From JAEUMW01 sp039807745 (GTDB taxonomy: Bacteria; Pseudomonadota; Gammaproteobacteria; Burkholderiales; JAEUMW01): 9,494 nucleotides of DNA. This document shows positions 1-7,507 of this stretch, in pieces. Both the position numbers and the translations under genes were made by a program. The DNA lies in contig JBDHRV010000137.1 in NCBI GenBank assembly GCA_039807745.1, forward strand, positions 1 through 9,494, in the 5' to 3' direction. The first letter of the stretch is position 1, and each line of letters starts with the position of its first letter. Below the pieces are notes generated by a model. It ran no database searches, had not been told where the DNA came from, and saw only the letters and a program-made list of their open reading frames with translations.

Positions 1-2543
1 TCGCCGAGCTGCCCCAACCCCGCCGCCGCATCGGCCTGGATGTAGGTGTTGATGAGGTGGCGCATGTCCGCCTCGTAGGGCTTGATGTCCAGCTCCTCGC
101 CCGAGTGCTTCTTGATGGCGGCACGGATCTCGGTGTGGAACTCCGCTTCCTTGCGCAGCGCATCGGCCGTGGCGTCGGTGTAGCCCGCCTCGGCCAGGTT
201 CTGGGCCAGCTCGGACCAGGCGCGCACAAACAGAGCCACGGCCTTGTAGTACGACACCCGCAGCGGTTCGGTCTCGGCGAGCGCGTTGGCGTTGGTGGCG
301 TCGCCGCAGAAGTAGTGCAGGTAGTGCTCGACCTCGCGCGCGCCATTGGCCGATGCAGGCACCGGCTCGCACAGATAGCGCAGCGCCTCGCGCGCGGCCT
401 CGAGCTTCTTGCGGCCTTCGGCGAGCCAGTCCTTGAGGTGGACGTTGTTGTCCCCGACGCCTCCTTCGTCGATGTCCAGCTCGTCCGAGCTGTAGACCGC
501 GATCGCCTCCTGCACCTCGCCGAACAGCGCCTTGAAGTCGACGATGTGGCCGTAGTCCTTGTCGACGCCGTCGAGCCGGTTGGTGCGGCAGATCGCCTGG
601 AACAGATTGTGGTCACGCAGCTCGTTGTCGAGATAGATGTAGCTGCAGCTCGGCGCATCGAAGCCGGTGAGCAGCTTGCTCACCACGATCAGGAGCTTGA
701 GATTGGCCGGCTCCTCGATGAAGCGGCGCTTGACCTCGTCCTCGTACTGCTTCGTCGTCTGGCCGTACTTCAGCACGTGCCGGGTGTAGGTATCGAACTT
801 GTAGCGTTCGTCGCTGTTCGCCGGCTCGCGCGAGATGGCGTTGTGGTTGGGCTCGTAGGAGGTGACGATGCCGCAGAACGGCCCGAACGACGTGTTCTGG
901 AACAGGCGGTAGTAGTGGCAGGCGTCGTAGATCGACGCCGCCACCAGGATCGCGGTGCCACGGTCGTTGTTGAGGCGTGGCTTCAAGCTGAAGTCCTCCA
1001 TGATGCTGGCGATGATGCGCTGCTTGCGCTCGCCGGCGCTCATCAGCTCTTCCATCGTCGCCCAGCGCCTGCGCAGCACGGCCTTCTGGAAGTTGTTGAG
1101 GCCGCGCGTCTTGTGCTCGAACCAGTTGTCGATGGCGGCCCGCGAGGTCAGCCGCTGCGGCACGTCGCGGGCCTCGTACTTGAGGTCGAGGATGATGCCG
1201 TCGGCCACGCCCTCGTGGAACTTGTAGGTGTGGATGTAGGTGCCGAACACATCGCGCGTCATCGGCTTGTCACGGCGCAGGAGCGGCGTGCCGGTGAAGC
1301 CGACGAAGATGGCGCCGCCCAGCCAGCGCTTCATCTGCCGGTTCATGTCGCCGCCCTGGGTGCGGTGACACTCGTCCACGAACACGTAGAAGCGCCCGAC
1401 GAGCGGCGGCGGCTCGCCCTTGAGATCGGACGGATCGAACTTGTGCACCAGCGCGCACAACAGGCGCGGCGTCGCCGACCCCAGCTTCTCCACGAACTCG
1501 CGCCGCGAGGTGATGCGCGGCGAGGGCGAGTCGGCGCCGATCACGCCGGCATTCTTCATCACGCCTTCGATCTGCTTGTCGAGCTCGTCGCGGTCGGTGA
1601 CGACGAGGATGCGCGCCTCGGGGTCGTGCTCCAGCAGCCATTTGGCGATCAGCACCATGAGGATGCTCTTGCCGCTGCCCTGGGTGTGCCAGATGACGCC
1701 GCCTTCGCGCCGTGCGATGCGCTCCTGCGCGGCCTTCACGCCGAAGAACTGGTGCGGGCGCGGCACCTTCTTCTGCCCGGCGTCGAAGAGGATGAAGTGG
1801 CGCATGAGATCGAGCAGCCGCGCCTGGTTGCACAGCTGCGCCAGCGGCCGGTCGAGCAAGGCCCCGGCCACGGGCGGCAGGCCCGCGGCGGGCGGGCTCT
1901 CGTCCTTCCACTCGACGAAGAATTGCTCCGGCGTGCCGGTGGTGCCGTAGCGCAGCCCTTGAGCATCACTGCCCGCCAGCAGCAGCTGCACGGTGCTGAA
2001 GAAACCCTTGTGGAAGATCTCTTCCTGATTGGTGATGAGCTGGCGCACGCCGTCGGCCACCTCCACCGAACTGCGCTTGAGCTCGATCACCGCGATGGCG
2101 AGGCCGTTGAGATAGAGCACGATATCGGGCCGACGTTCATGACCGCCCCTGAGCGTCACCTCCTCGGCCAGCGCGAAATCGTTGCGCTCGGGGGCCTCCC
2201 AGTCGATCAGGTGCACGCTCTCATGCGCCGCACCGGCCGCGACCTGCACCGGCACGCCGTAGCGCAGCAGCTGGTAGGTGCGCAGGTTGGCCTGATACAG
2301 CGTGATGCCGGTCGAGTCGGCAGCGGTTTCCAGCTTCTGCAGCGCCGCCCCGATGTGCGCCGGCGAGTAGCCGCGCTTGCCCAGATTCTCGCGCAGCAGC
2401 GCGGTCTCGATGCTGCGATTGCCCTCGCGGCCGCTCCAGTCGCCGAGATAGCGATAGCCAAGGCCATCGGGCCGCGCCGTGTCGGTGAACAGCGCAACCA
2501 CGCGGTTCTGCGTGCTGCGTTCGGAGCGCGGCTGCTCAGGCAT
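1..2543 (-). CDS. hsdR: Type I restriction enzyme R subunit (HsdR), C-terminus cut by window edge
   Basis: Restriction and DNA-translocation subunit of a Type I R-M complex; it works with two HsdM and one HsdS to pull in unmodified DNA by ATP hydrolysis and cut it at a distance. The frame is open from ATG 2543 to the left edge, giving 847 visible residues of a family that is usually about 1000-1100. The N-terminal nuclease domain has the PD-(D/E)XK pattern D140-x13-E154-L-K156. The helicase part shows Walker A QGSGKS (K292), a DECH box (residues 390-393; many relatives have DEAH), TGTP (417-420) and a motif VI-like stretch, QAICRTNRLDG. The start is the first ATG, with GGGAG six bases upstream, and overlaps the preceding ATPase gene by 8 bp, implying translational coupling. 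No frameshift is visible. The missing C-terminus would carry the HsdM/HsdS docking helices. The family assignment is certain; intactness beyond the window is unknown. Confidence 0.97.
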   Translation of the reverse strand, partial: MPEQPRSERSTQNRVVALFTDTARPDGLGYRYLGDWSGREGNRSIETALLRENLGKRGYSPAHIGAALQKLETAADSTGITLYQANLRTYQLLRYGVPVQVAAGAAHESVHLIDWEAPERNDFALAEEVTLRGGHERRPDIVLYLNGLAIAVIELKRSSVEVADGVRQLITNQEEIFHKGFFSTVQLLLAGSDAQGLRYGTTGTPEQFFVEWKDESPPAAGLPPVAGALLDRPLAQLCNQARLLDLMRHFILFDAGQKKVPRPHQFFGVKAAQERIARREGGVIWHTQGSGKSILMVLIAKWLLEHDPEARILVVTDRDELDKQIEGVMKNAGVIGADSPSPRITSRREFVEKLGSATPRLLCALVHKFDPSDLKGEPPPLVGRFYVFVDECHRTQGGDMNRQMKRWLGGAIFVGFTGTPLLRRDKPMTRDVFGTYIHTYKFHEGVADGIILDLKYEARDVPQRLTSRAAIDNWFEHKTRGLNNFQKAVLRRRWATMEELMSAGERKQRIIASIMEDFSLKPRLNNDRGTAILVAASIYDACHYYRLFQNTSFGPFCGIVTSYEPNHNAISREPANSDERYKFDTYTRHVLKYGQTTKQYEDEVKRRFIEEPANLKLLIVVSKLLTGFDAPSCSYIYLDNELRDHNLFQAICRTNRLDGVDKDYGHIVDFKALFGEVQEAIAVYSSDELDIDEGGVGDNNVHLKDWLAEGRKKLEAAREALRYLCEPVPASANGAREVEHYLHYFCGDATNANALAETEPLRVSYYKAVALFVRAWSELAQNLAEAGYTDATADALRKEAEFHTEIRAAIKKHSGEELDIKPYEADMRHLINTYIQADAAAGLGQLG

Positions 2544-3702
2544 AGGCGACTCCCGATCCAAGGATCTCGATGATTCGCGGCAGTGGGACAGCGGTGATCG
2601 ATTCATCGAGCGGAAATTCATGCTCGCCCGGATGAACGATATAGAGATGATCGAGCCCGAGATCCTGCTGGGCGATGCGCATCGACCGGGTGGTGGCCGG
2701 TTGATCCGAGAACCTGAACTCGACACCGAGCCGGCGCCCCGCGTGCCGCAGCAGCAGGTCGAGCTCGGCGCCACCGTGCGTGCCCCAGAAGTAGGCATCG
2801 CGATCACCGCTCACGCTCAGGATCTGCTCCAGACAGAAACCTTCCCACGACGCCCCCAGTTTCGGGTGCGACTCAAGGGCCGGTGCATCCGGGATGCCGA
2901 GCAGTGCGTGCAACAGCCCCGAGTCGCGCACGTACACCTTGGGCGAGCGAACCTGGCGCTTCTTGAGGTTCTCGAACCAGGGCGGCAGCTGGCGCACCAC
3001 GTAGGTGCCACTGAGGATGTCCAGATAGCGCCGCGCCGTCGGTTCGGACGAGCCCAGCGCGCGCGCCAGTTCCGCCAGGTTGATGACCTGCCCGTGGTAG
3101 TGCGCCACCATGGTCCAGAAGCGGCCCAGCGTCGCCGCGGGCACCTGGATGCCGAGCTGGGGAATGTCGCGTTCGAGGAAGGTGCGTCGGAAATCATCAA
3201 GCCACTGGCGCGTGGCCGTGTCATCGGCTGCGAGCAGCGCGCGCGGAAACCCGCCGCGCCACCACAGGCGGGACAGCGCATCGGCACCCAGTTCCGCCAG
3301 CGAAAAACCCGTGACACCGATGAACGCCACCAGGCCTGCGAGGCTTTCGCTGCCCTCCTTGATCAGCGCGGGCGAGGCACTGCCGAGGATCAGGAAGCGC
3401 GCCGGATTGCCCGGACGATCCGCGAGCACCCGCAGCAGCGGGAACAGATCGGGCCGACGCTGCACCTCGTCCAGAATCACGAGGCCGGCGAGCGGCCGCA
3501 GCACCAGTTCCGGATTGGCGAGCCGCGCAAGGTCGGCCGGAGATTCGAGATCGAAGAAGTGCACCGGCCCATCGGCTTCGTCCGCGAACATCCGGGCAAG
3601 GGTCGTCTTCCCCGCCTGGCGCGGCCCGAGCAGCGACACGATCGGGTTGTCGCGCAGACGCGAGCGGATGGTCTGGAGGTAGGCGGTGCGAGGAGTGCTC
3701 AT
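2536..3702 (-). CDS. AAA ATPase with DUF4143 C-terminal domain, embedded in the hsd locus
   Basis: A 388-residue protein of the widespread AAA_14/DUF4143 family, whose cellular role is poorly defined. Residues 1-150 form the P-loop domain: Walker A GPRQAGKTT (26-34) and Walker B LVILDE (74-79), followed by LGSAS (106-110), a sensor-1-like strand. Residues 170-240 look like a winged-helix segment. The C-terminal part (245-388) carries the DUF4143 signature, including KVYVRDSGLLHALLG and W286-E-G. A PD-(D/E)XK-like core, E313-L-D315 then E328-F-R330, has arginine where lysine is usual in the motif. The start is the only ATG near the promoter candidate; its Shine-Dalgarno match (ACGGAA) is weak. 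The stop overlaps the hsdR start by 8 bp, so the two are probably expressed together. It could regulate or assist restriction, act as an independent defence ATPase, or be a passenger; nothing in the sequence decides this. Confidence 0.9.
   Translation of the reverse strand: MSTPRTAYLQTIRSRLRDNPIVSLLGPRQAGKTTLARMFADEADGPVHFFDLESPADLARLANPELVLRPLAGLVILDEVQRRPDLFPLLRVLADRPGNPARFLILGSASPALIKEGSESLAGLVAFIGVTGFSLAELGADALSRLWWRGGFPRALLAADDTATRQWLDDFRRTFLERDIPQLGIQVPAATLGRFWTMVAHYHGQVINLAELARALGSSEPTARRYLDILSGTYVVRQLPPWFENLKKRQVRSPKVYVRDSGLLHALLGIPDAPALESHPKLGASWEGFCLEQILSVSGDRDAYFWGTHGGAELDLLLRHAGRRLGVEFRFSDQPATTRSMRIAQQDLGLDHLYIVHPGEHEFPLDESITAVPLPRIIEILGSGVAYA
2550..2554 (-). promoter_or_regulatory. 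Shine-Dalgarno sequence of hsdR inside the ATPase gene
   Basis: GGGAG on the minus strand, six bases before the hsdR ATG, lies within the last codons of the upstream ATPase gene. It supports the 2543 start and a coupled arrangement in which hsdR is translated from the same message as the ATPase. Confidence 0.6.
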
Positions 3703-3711
3703 TTCCGTGCA

Positions 3712-3739
3712 ATTCTAACTTTTGATTTTAGTTTTTCAA
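3712..3739 (-). promoter_or_regulatory. Putative sigma70-type promoter for ATPase-hsdR
   Basis: Minus-strand TTGAAA (3734-3739) and TAGAAT (3712-3717) are separated by 16 bp; each has one mismatch to the -35 and -10 consensus. They sit in an AT-rich island that is unusual for this GC-rich window. Transcription would begin near 3704-3706, only a few bases before the ATPase ATG at 3702, so the message would be almost leaderless. The rest of the 3703-3869 gap shows no hairpin followed by a T-tract, so read-through from hsdS remains possible. Confidence 0.5.
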
Positions 3740-3869
3740 GGAACACGAAAGTGGCCGGCCGGGCCTCCCGCTGATCGGAACCTGAGCAAGCCCCGCTCCC
3801 CCGGCGCGAGCGTCCATTTGCCTATTGCACCAGCGGCTGATTGCCGGTTGGCGCTCGTTGTCGCGTTGG

Positions 3870-5072
3870 TCAAACCAGTCGCGTCCTTCCGGTGAGCAGC
3901 TCCTGCATCATCCCCTGCTTGAGCGCGCGGGTCTTGTCGCGGCGCGCTTCGAGGGCGGCGAGTTCGGCGTCCATGTCGGAGAGGACGGCGGCGATGGCGG
4001 TTTGTTCGGGGAGCGTGGGAAGCAGAACTTCGTATTCCTTGCGGATCACGCTGGGATGCGCCTTACTCTGATAGTCGAAACTCTTCCGGCTATGCAAGTG
4101 CTGAAGCTCAGCGGCGAAGAATCGGTAGTCTATTCGTGAGGTTTCGACTCGCATGAAGCCACACACGTTCGTGACAGAGAACTTGTGTCTTGGGCGATGG
4201 AAGAAGTTTCCACCTCCATCGACTGACCATGTGATCAACTCCTCATCGAACATGAAGTTGCCGTAGCGGCCGAACAATCCGTCGTTGTGAACCGACGACG
4301 AATAGATGGGACAGTCACCTGGCGCGTTGTCGATATCCTTCTTCGAGATGACTTGTCCGCGGGAAAGCTTTACCAACTTTTGCCTTTCGAGTTCAGCGAT
4401 GGTGTTCACCTCCCACTCCCCGTGGAAGCCGGGGAGGCGGGTCTGGCCGGTGAGGAGTTGCTGCATGGCGGCCTGCTTGAGGTCGCGCTTCTTGGCGATG
4501 AGCCGATCCAGCCCGCCCAGCAGCGCATCCACATCGCCCAACGCCGCCGCGATGGCGCGTTGTTCGGCTGGCCTAGGCAGCAACAAATCGATGCTCGCCA
4601 GAGCGCTTGCGCTGATATGAACAACAGCATCGCCCTGGCCCCGACGCGCCTTCTGCGATGCGACGGCGGGAGTATTGAGCAGGTAACCGAGGAACAGAGC
4701 ATGTGCACTGATCGGCCTCAGAATGACAATGTCACCGCCCGCGTAAGCCTCGATGTCGTCAACGAACGCAACGCACTTACCAATCTCCTCCTTCGTTTCG
4801 CCGGAGCCCGCGAACAACACGTCACCTACCCGCAGTTGCGTGGCGGAGTCTGCGACTTCCCGGGAAATCCACGAGTTGAATGATTTCACGTAGTCGTCGT
4901 GATGCGTGTAAATCTCGCCGTATCGGATACACGGGAGAACCCCGCTGCGAGCCTCGTCCTTCTTCACGCCGCTGCCCTTGAGGAACGGCCCCAAGTCGCC
5001 CAGCCGCTTTACCTCCCAATCCTCCGGAATAACCCCCGCCTCCGTCTGCTTGTACCCCGGCCTCACCTCCAT
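3870..5072 (-). CDS. hsdS: Type I restriction-modification specificity subunit (HsdS)
   Basis: DNA sequence-recognition subunit shared by the methylase and restriction complexes; each of its two target-recognition domains (TRDs) reads one half of a bipartite site. The protein has 400 residues, the normal length. The N-terminal motif PGYKQTEAGVIPEDWEV (5-21) is typical. TRD1 spans about 22-164, the central conserved helix 165-213, TRD2 about 222-350 and the distal conserved helix 351-399. TRD2 contains CPIYSSS and ITWSVDGGG, usual for this family. The open frame continues upstream to 5249, but that part is an out-of-frame reading of hsdM. The ATG at 5072 begins the conserved N-terminus and overlaps the hsdM stop by 10 bp, indicating coupling. 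The TRD-coding DNA is poorer in GC than the conserved repeats, as expected if recognition domains were swapped in. The recognition site cannot be predicted by eye. Confidence 0.95.
   Translation of the reverse strand: MEVRPGYKQTEAGVIPEDWEVKRLGDLGPFLKGSGVKKDEARSGVLPCIRYGEIYTHHDDYVKSFNSWISREVADSATQLRVGDVLFAGSGETKEEIGKCVAFVDDIEAYAGGDIVILRPISAHALFLGYLLNTPAVASQKARRGQGDAVVHISASALASIDLLLPRPAEQRAIAAALGDVDALLGGLDRLIAKKRDLKQAAMQQLLTGQTRLPGFHGEWEVNTIAELERQKLVKLSRGQVISKKDIDNAPGDCPIYSSSVHNDGLFGRYGNFMFDEELITWSVDGGGNFFHRPRHKFSVTNVCGFMRVETSRIDYRFFAAELQHLHSRKSFDYQSKAHPSVIRKEYEVLLPTLPEQTAIAAVLSDMDAELAALEARRDKTRALKQGMMQELLTGRTRLV
3876..4022 (-). repeat. HsdS distal conserved helix (repeat copy 2)
   Basis: Encodes HsdS residues 351-399, the second copy of the conserved helix. 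It pairs with copy 1 in the folded subunit to set the distance between half-sites, and HsdM docks here. The plus-strand block CCTGCTTGAG appears at 3914-3923. Such repeats are known places for TRD exchange in Type I systems. Confidence 0.85.
4434..4580 (-). repeat. HsdS central conserved helix (repeat copy 1)
   Basis: Encodes HsdS residues 165-213, following the pattern LPxxxEQxAIAAxLxDxDA then LKQxxMQxLLTGxTRL. It is the spacer helix between the two TRDs and recurs as copy 2 at a spacing of exactly 186 codons. The DNA shares short identical blocks with copy 2, such as CCTGCTTGAG on the plus strand at 4472-4481. Confidence 0.85.
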
Positions 5073-7504
5073 GTGGCCCCCATCTTCTTGAGGTGTTCCT
5101 CCACCCGCGCGGCGAGCGTCGCCACTTCGTCGGTGAGCCGGGGCAGCGGTGTGGCGTAGCGTTCGGCCAGTTCGCGAATGCGGCCGGTCAAGGTCTGCGA
5201 GACGCGCTCCAGTTCGCCCTGCACGGTGGCCGCGAGCTGCGTCATCCACTTGTCGTCGATGACCAGGGTCTTGATCTCGGCTTCGCTGAGCGCGGGATAC
5301 TTTTCATGGGCGAGCTGATCGAGCGCGGCCTCCAGTTTCCTGACGCGCTTCTTCAGCCGGCCCTCCTGATCGCCCAAGTTCAACCATCGCCTGAGTACGG
5401 CGAGTTCTTCCCCTGCCTCGAGATCGACGCCGATCTCCCGGATGCGATCCTTGACCTGGGCGGCGCTGATCTTGTCGAAGCCGGCGAAGGCGCCTTCCTC
5501 GCCGCCGTGTTCTTCTTCCAGTTCGGCCAGGTTTGCGGTGACGGCTTCGAGTTCGGCCTGCGCGGCGTCGAGGGCCGCCTGCTCGCGGGCGAAATAGCGC
5601 GCGACGATGAAGGGCTTGGGGATCAGCTCGCAGGCCCAGCCCTTGTCCTTGGATTTGCCCTTCTTGTCGGTCTCGATGATGCGCGCAGGCTTGGCCACCC
5701 AGCCGTCGGCGGCGATGAGGTAGGCGTCGTCCTGCATGAGCTCGGCCCAGTAGTCCATCAGGTGCTGGTAGACATCGTAGGCATCGAGCAGCGGCGCAGT
5801 CTTGAAGGCGGCGAGCAGCGCCTCGGACAGCGCCGCGATCAGCGCCTTGGGGTGGCCGTCCTGGCCGAAGGCGCCGAGCTGCTTCGTCGCAACGGCGCGC
5901 CAACCGTCGAAGAGCGCGGTCACGCTCTGGTTGAAGGCGCTGAACTCGGCGTGGCCCAGGATCGCCGGCCGCACCTCGGGCAACGGGAGCTTGAGTTGCG
6001 CGTAGCCTGTGCGCAGCGGCTCGAACAGCGCGGCGCGCAGGCCGGGGAGCACGCGCCAGTAGTTGGCCAGCGCGCAGTTGGGATCATTCAGGTCGCGCTC
6101 GGGGATGCCACCGTTCAAATGGCCGTCGATGTCCTGCAGGTCTTCGGGTTCGGTACTGTCGATGTAGCGCGGCAGGTTGAGGTTGTAGTCGTTCTTGGCG
6201 TCGGCAATTTCGTCCAGCGGAACCCTGCGCGCATAGCGCGGTACGTCCAGTTGGCGCGTGAAGGTATCGACGATGCGGTGGATGTCCTGCTCGCGCAGGC
6301 GGTTCTTGGGGCCGTCCTTGATGAAGCCACGGCTGGCGTCGATCAGGAACACGCCCTTGCGCGCGGCGGCGTTCTCCTTGTCGAGCACGAGGATGCAGGC
6401 GGGGATGCCGGTGCCGTAGAAGAGGTTGGCCGGCAGACCGATGATGCCCTTCAGGATCCCTGAGCGCAGCAGCTCGCGGCGGATCACGGCTTCGGCGTTG
6501 CCGCGAAACAGCACGCCGTGCGGCAGGATGCAGGCCGCTTTGCCGCTGCTCTTCATCGAACGGATGATGTGCAGGAGGTAGGCGTAATCGCCCTGCTTGG
6601 CGGGCGGCACGCCCCACACGAAACGCTGGAACGCATCGCCCGCGCCGCTCTCGCCCAGGGTGAGGCCGGTGCTCCAGGTCTTGTCGGAAAACGGCGGATT
6701 GGCGACCACGTAGTCGTAGGTTCGCAACTGCTCGCCATCCTTGAACTTGGGCGCGGCCAGCGTGTTGCCCGTGAGGATGTTGGCGGTGGGGAAGTCGTGC
6801 AGGATCATGTTCATGCGGGCAAGGCCCGCCGTGGTCACGTCCTTCTCCTGGCCTTCGAGCGTGATCTGCCGGCCGGCCTGCGCGGCCACCTTCAGCAGCA
6901 GCGAGCCCGAGCCGCAGGTCGGGTCGTAGGCGGTGGTGGCGGCGCGGGTGTTCTCCGGTGCGATGCCGATCACCTGCGCGATGACGCGGCTCACTTCGGA
7001 GGGCGTGTAGAACTGGCCCTTGCTCTTGCCACTTTGCGAGGCGAAGTGGCGCATCAGGTATTCGTAGGCGTCGCCGAGGATGTCGTCATGCTCGGCGCGG
7101 TTGCCCGAGAAATCCAGTTCGGGCTTCTGGAAGATGCCGATCAGGTTGGTGAGCCGATCGACCATCTCCTTGCCGTCGCCGAGCTTGTTCGGATCGTTGA
7201 AGTCGGGGAAGTCGCTGCGCGCGAGGCGCGCGTTGGCCTCGATCAGCGGCTGGATGACTTGCGTGTTGATCTTGTCGCCGATGTCGGCCTTGCCCTTGAG
7301 CGCCACCATGTCGGCAAAGCTCGCGCCCCTGGGGATCGTGACCGGCGGGGCGAAGTCGCGGCTCGCGCCGTACTTGTCGCTCACGTACTTGATGAACAGC
7401 ATGAACAGGACGTAGTCCTTGTACTGGCTGGCATCCATGCCGCCACGCAGTTCATCGCAGGAGGCCCAGAGGGAGGAATAGAGGTCGGATTTCTTGAGGG
7501 GCAT
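5063..7504 (-). CDS. hsdM: Type I restriction-modification methyltransferase subunit (HsdM), long form
   Basis: N6-adenine DNA methyltransferase using S-adenosylmethionine; two copies join HsdS to methylate host sites. It has 813 residues, longer than the roughly 500-550 of classical HsdM. Residues 1-140 form the HsdM N-terminal helical domain (SDLYSSLWASCDELRGGMDA, a typical start). Then come QFYTP (164-168), SAM-binding motif I DPTCGSGS (194-201) and catalytic motif IV NPPF (269-272). After about residue 470 comes a long extension with a predicted coiled coil around 638-670, rich in Ala, Leu and Glu, and further helices to the C-terminus. The ATG at 7504 gives the family N-terminus but has no purine-rich Shine-Dalgarno sequence; it lies 3 bp after the stop of the eroded fic gene. 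The 3' end overlaps hsdS by 10 bp. All catalytic motifs are intact, so the enzyme is probably active. Confidence 0.97.
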   Translation of the reverse strand: MPLKKSDLYSSLWASCDELRGGMDASQYKDYVLFMLFIKYVSDKYGASRDFAPPVTIPRGASFADMVALKGKADIGDKINTQVIQPLIEANARLARSDFPDFNDPNKLGDGKEMVDRLTNLIGIFQKPELDFSGNRAEHDDILGDAYEYLMRHFASQSGKSKGQFYTPSEVSRVIAQVIGIAPENTRAATTAYDPTCGSGSLLLKVAAQAGRQITLEGQEKDVTTAGLARMNMILHDFPTANILTGNTLAAPKFKDGEQLRTYDYVVANPPFSDKTWSTGLTLGESGAGDAFQRFVWGVPPAKQGDYAYLLHIIRSMKSSGKAACILPHGVLFRGNAEAVIRRELLRSGILKGIIGLPANLFYGTGIPACILVLDKENAAARKGVFLIDASRGFIKDGPKNRLREQDIHRIVDTFTRQLDVPRYARRVPLDEIADAKNDYNLNLPRYIDSTEPEDLQDIDGHLNGGIPERDLNDPNCALANYWRVLPGLRAALFEPLRTGYAQLKLPLPEVRPAILGHAEFSAFNQSVTALFDGWRAVATKQLGAFGQDGHPKALIAALSEALLAAFKTAPLLDAYDVYQHLMDYWAELMQDDAYLIAADGWVAKPARIIETDKKGKSKDKGWACELIPKPFIVARYFAREQAALDAAQAELEAVTANLAELEEEHGGEEGAFAGFDKISAAQVKDRIREIGVDLEAGEELAVLRRWLNLGDQEGRLKKRVRKLEAALDQLAHEKYPALSEAEIKTLVIDDKWMTQLAATVQGELERVSQTLTGRIRELAERYATPLPRLTDEVATLAARVEEHLKKMGATWR

Positions 7505-7507
7505 GGG

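Noticed and set aside
57..2573. 838-codon open frame on the plus strand opposite hsdR
   Set aside because: It is antisense to an unmistakable HsdR with all nuclease and helicase motifs. Its protein has biased Val/Ala/Arg/Leu composition with no recognisable domain, as expected from codon bias in GC-rich DNA.
3780..3830. Possible terminator after hsdS (minus-strand CGCTC/GAGCG stem)
   Set aside because: The stem has only five pairs, the loop is nine bases, and no T-tract follows.
5073..5249. N-terminal extension of HsdS upstream of the ATG at 5072
   Set aside because: The extra residues are Arg/Ala-rich, lie inside hsdM in another frame, and precede the typical HsdS N-terminus PGYKQTEAGVIPEDW.
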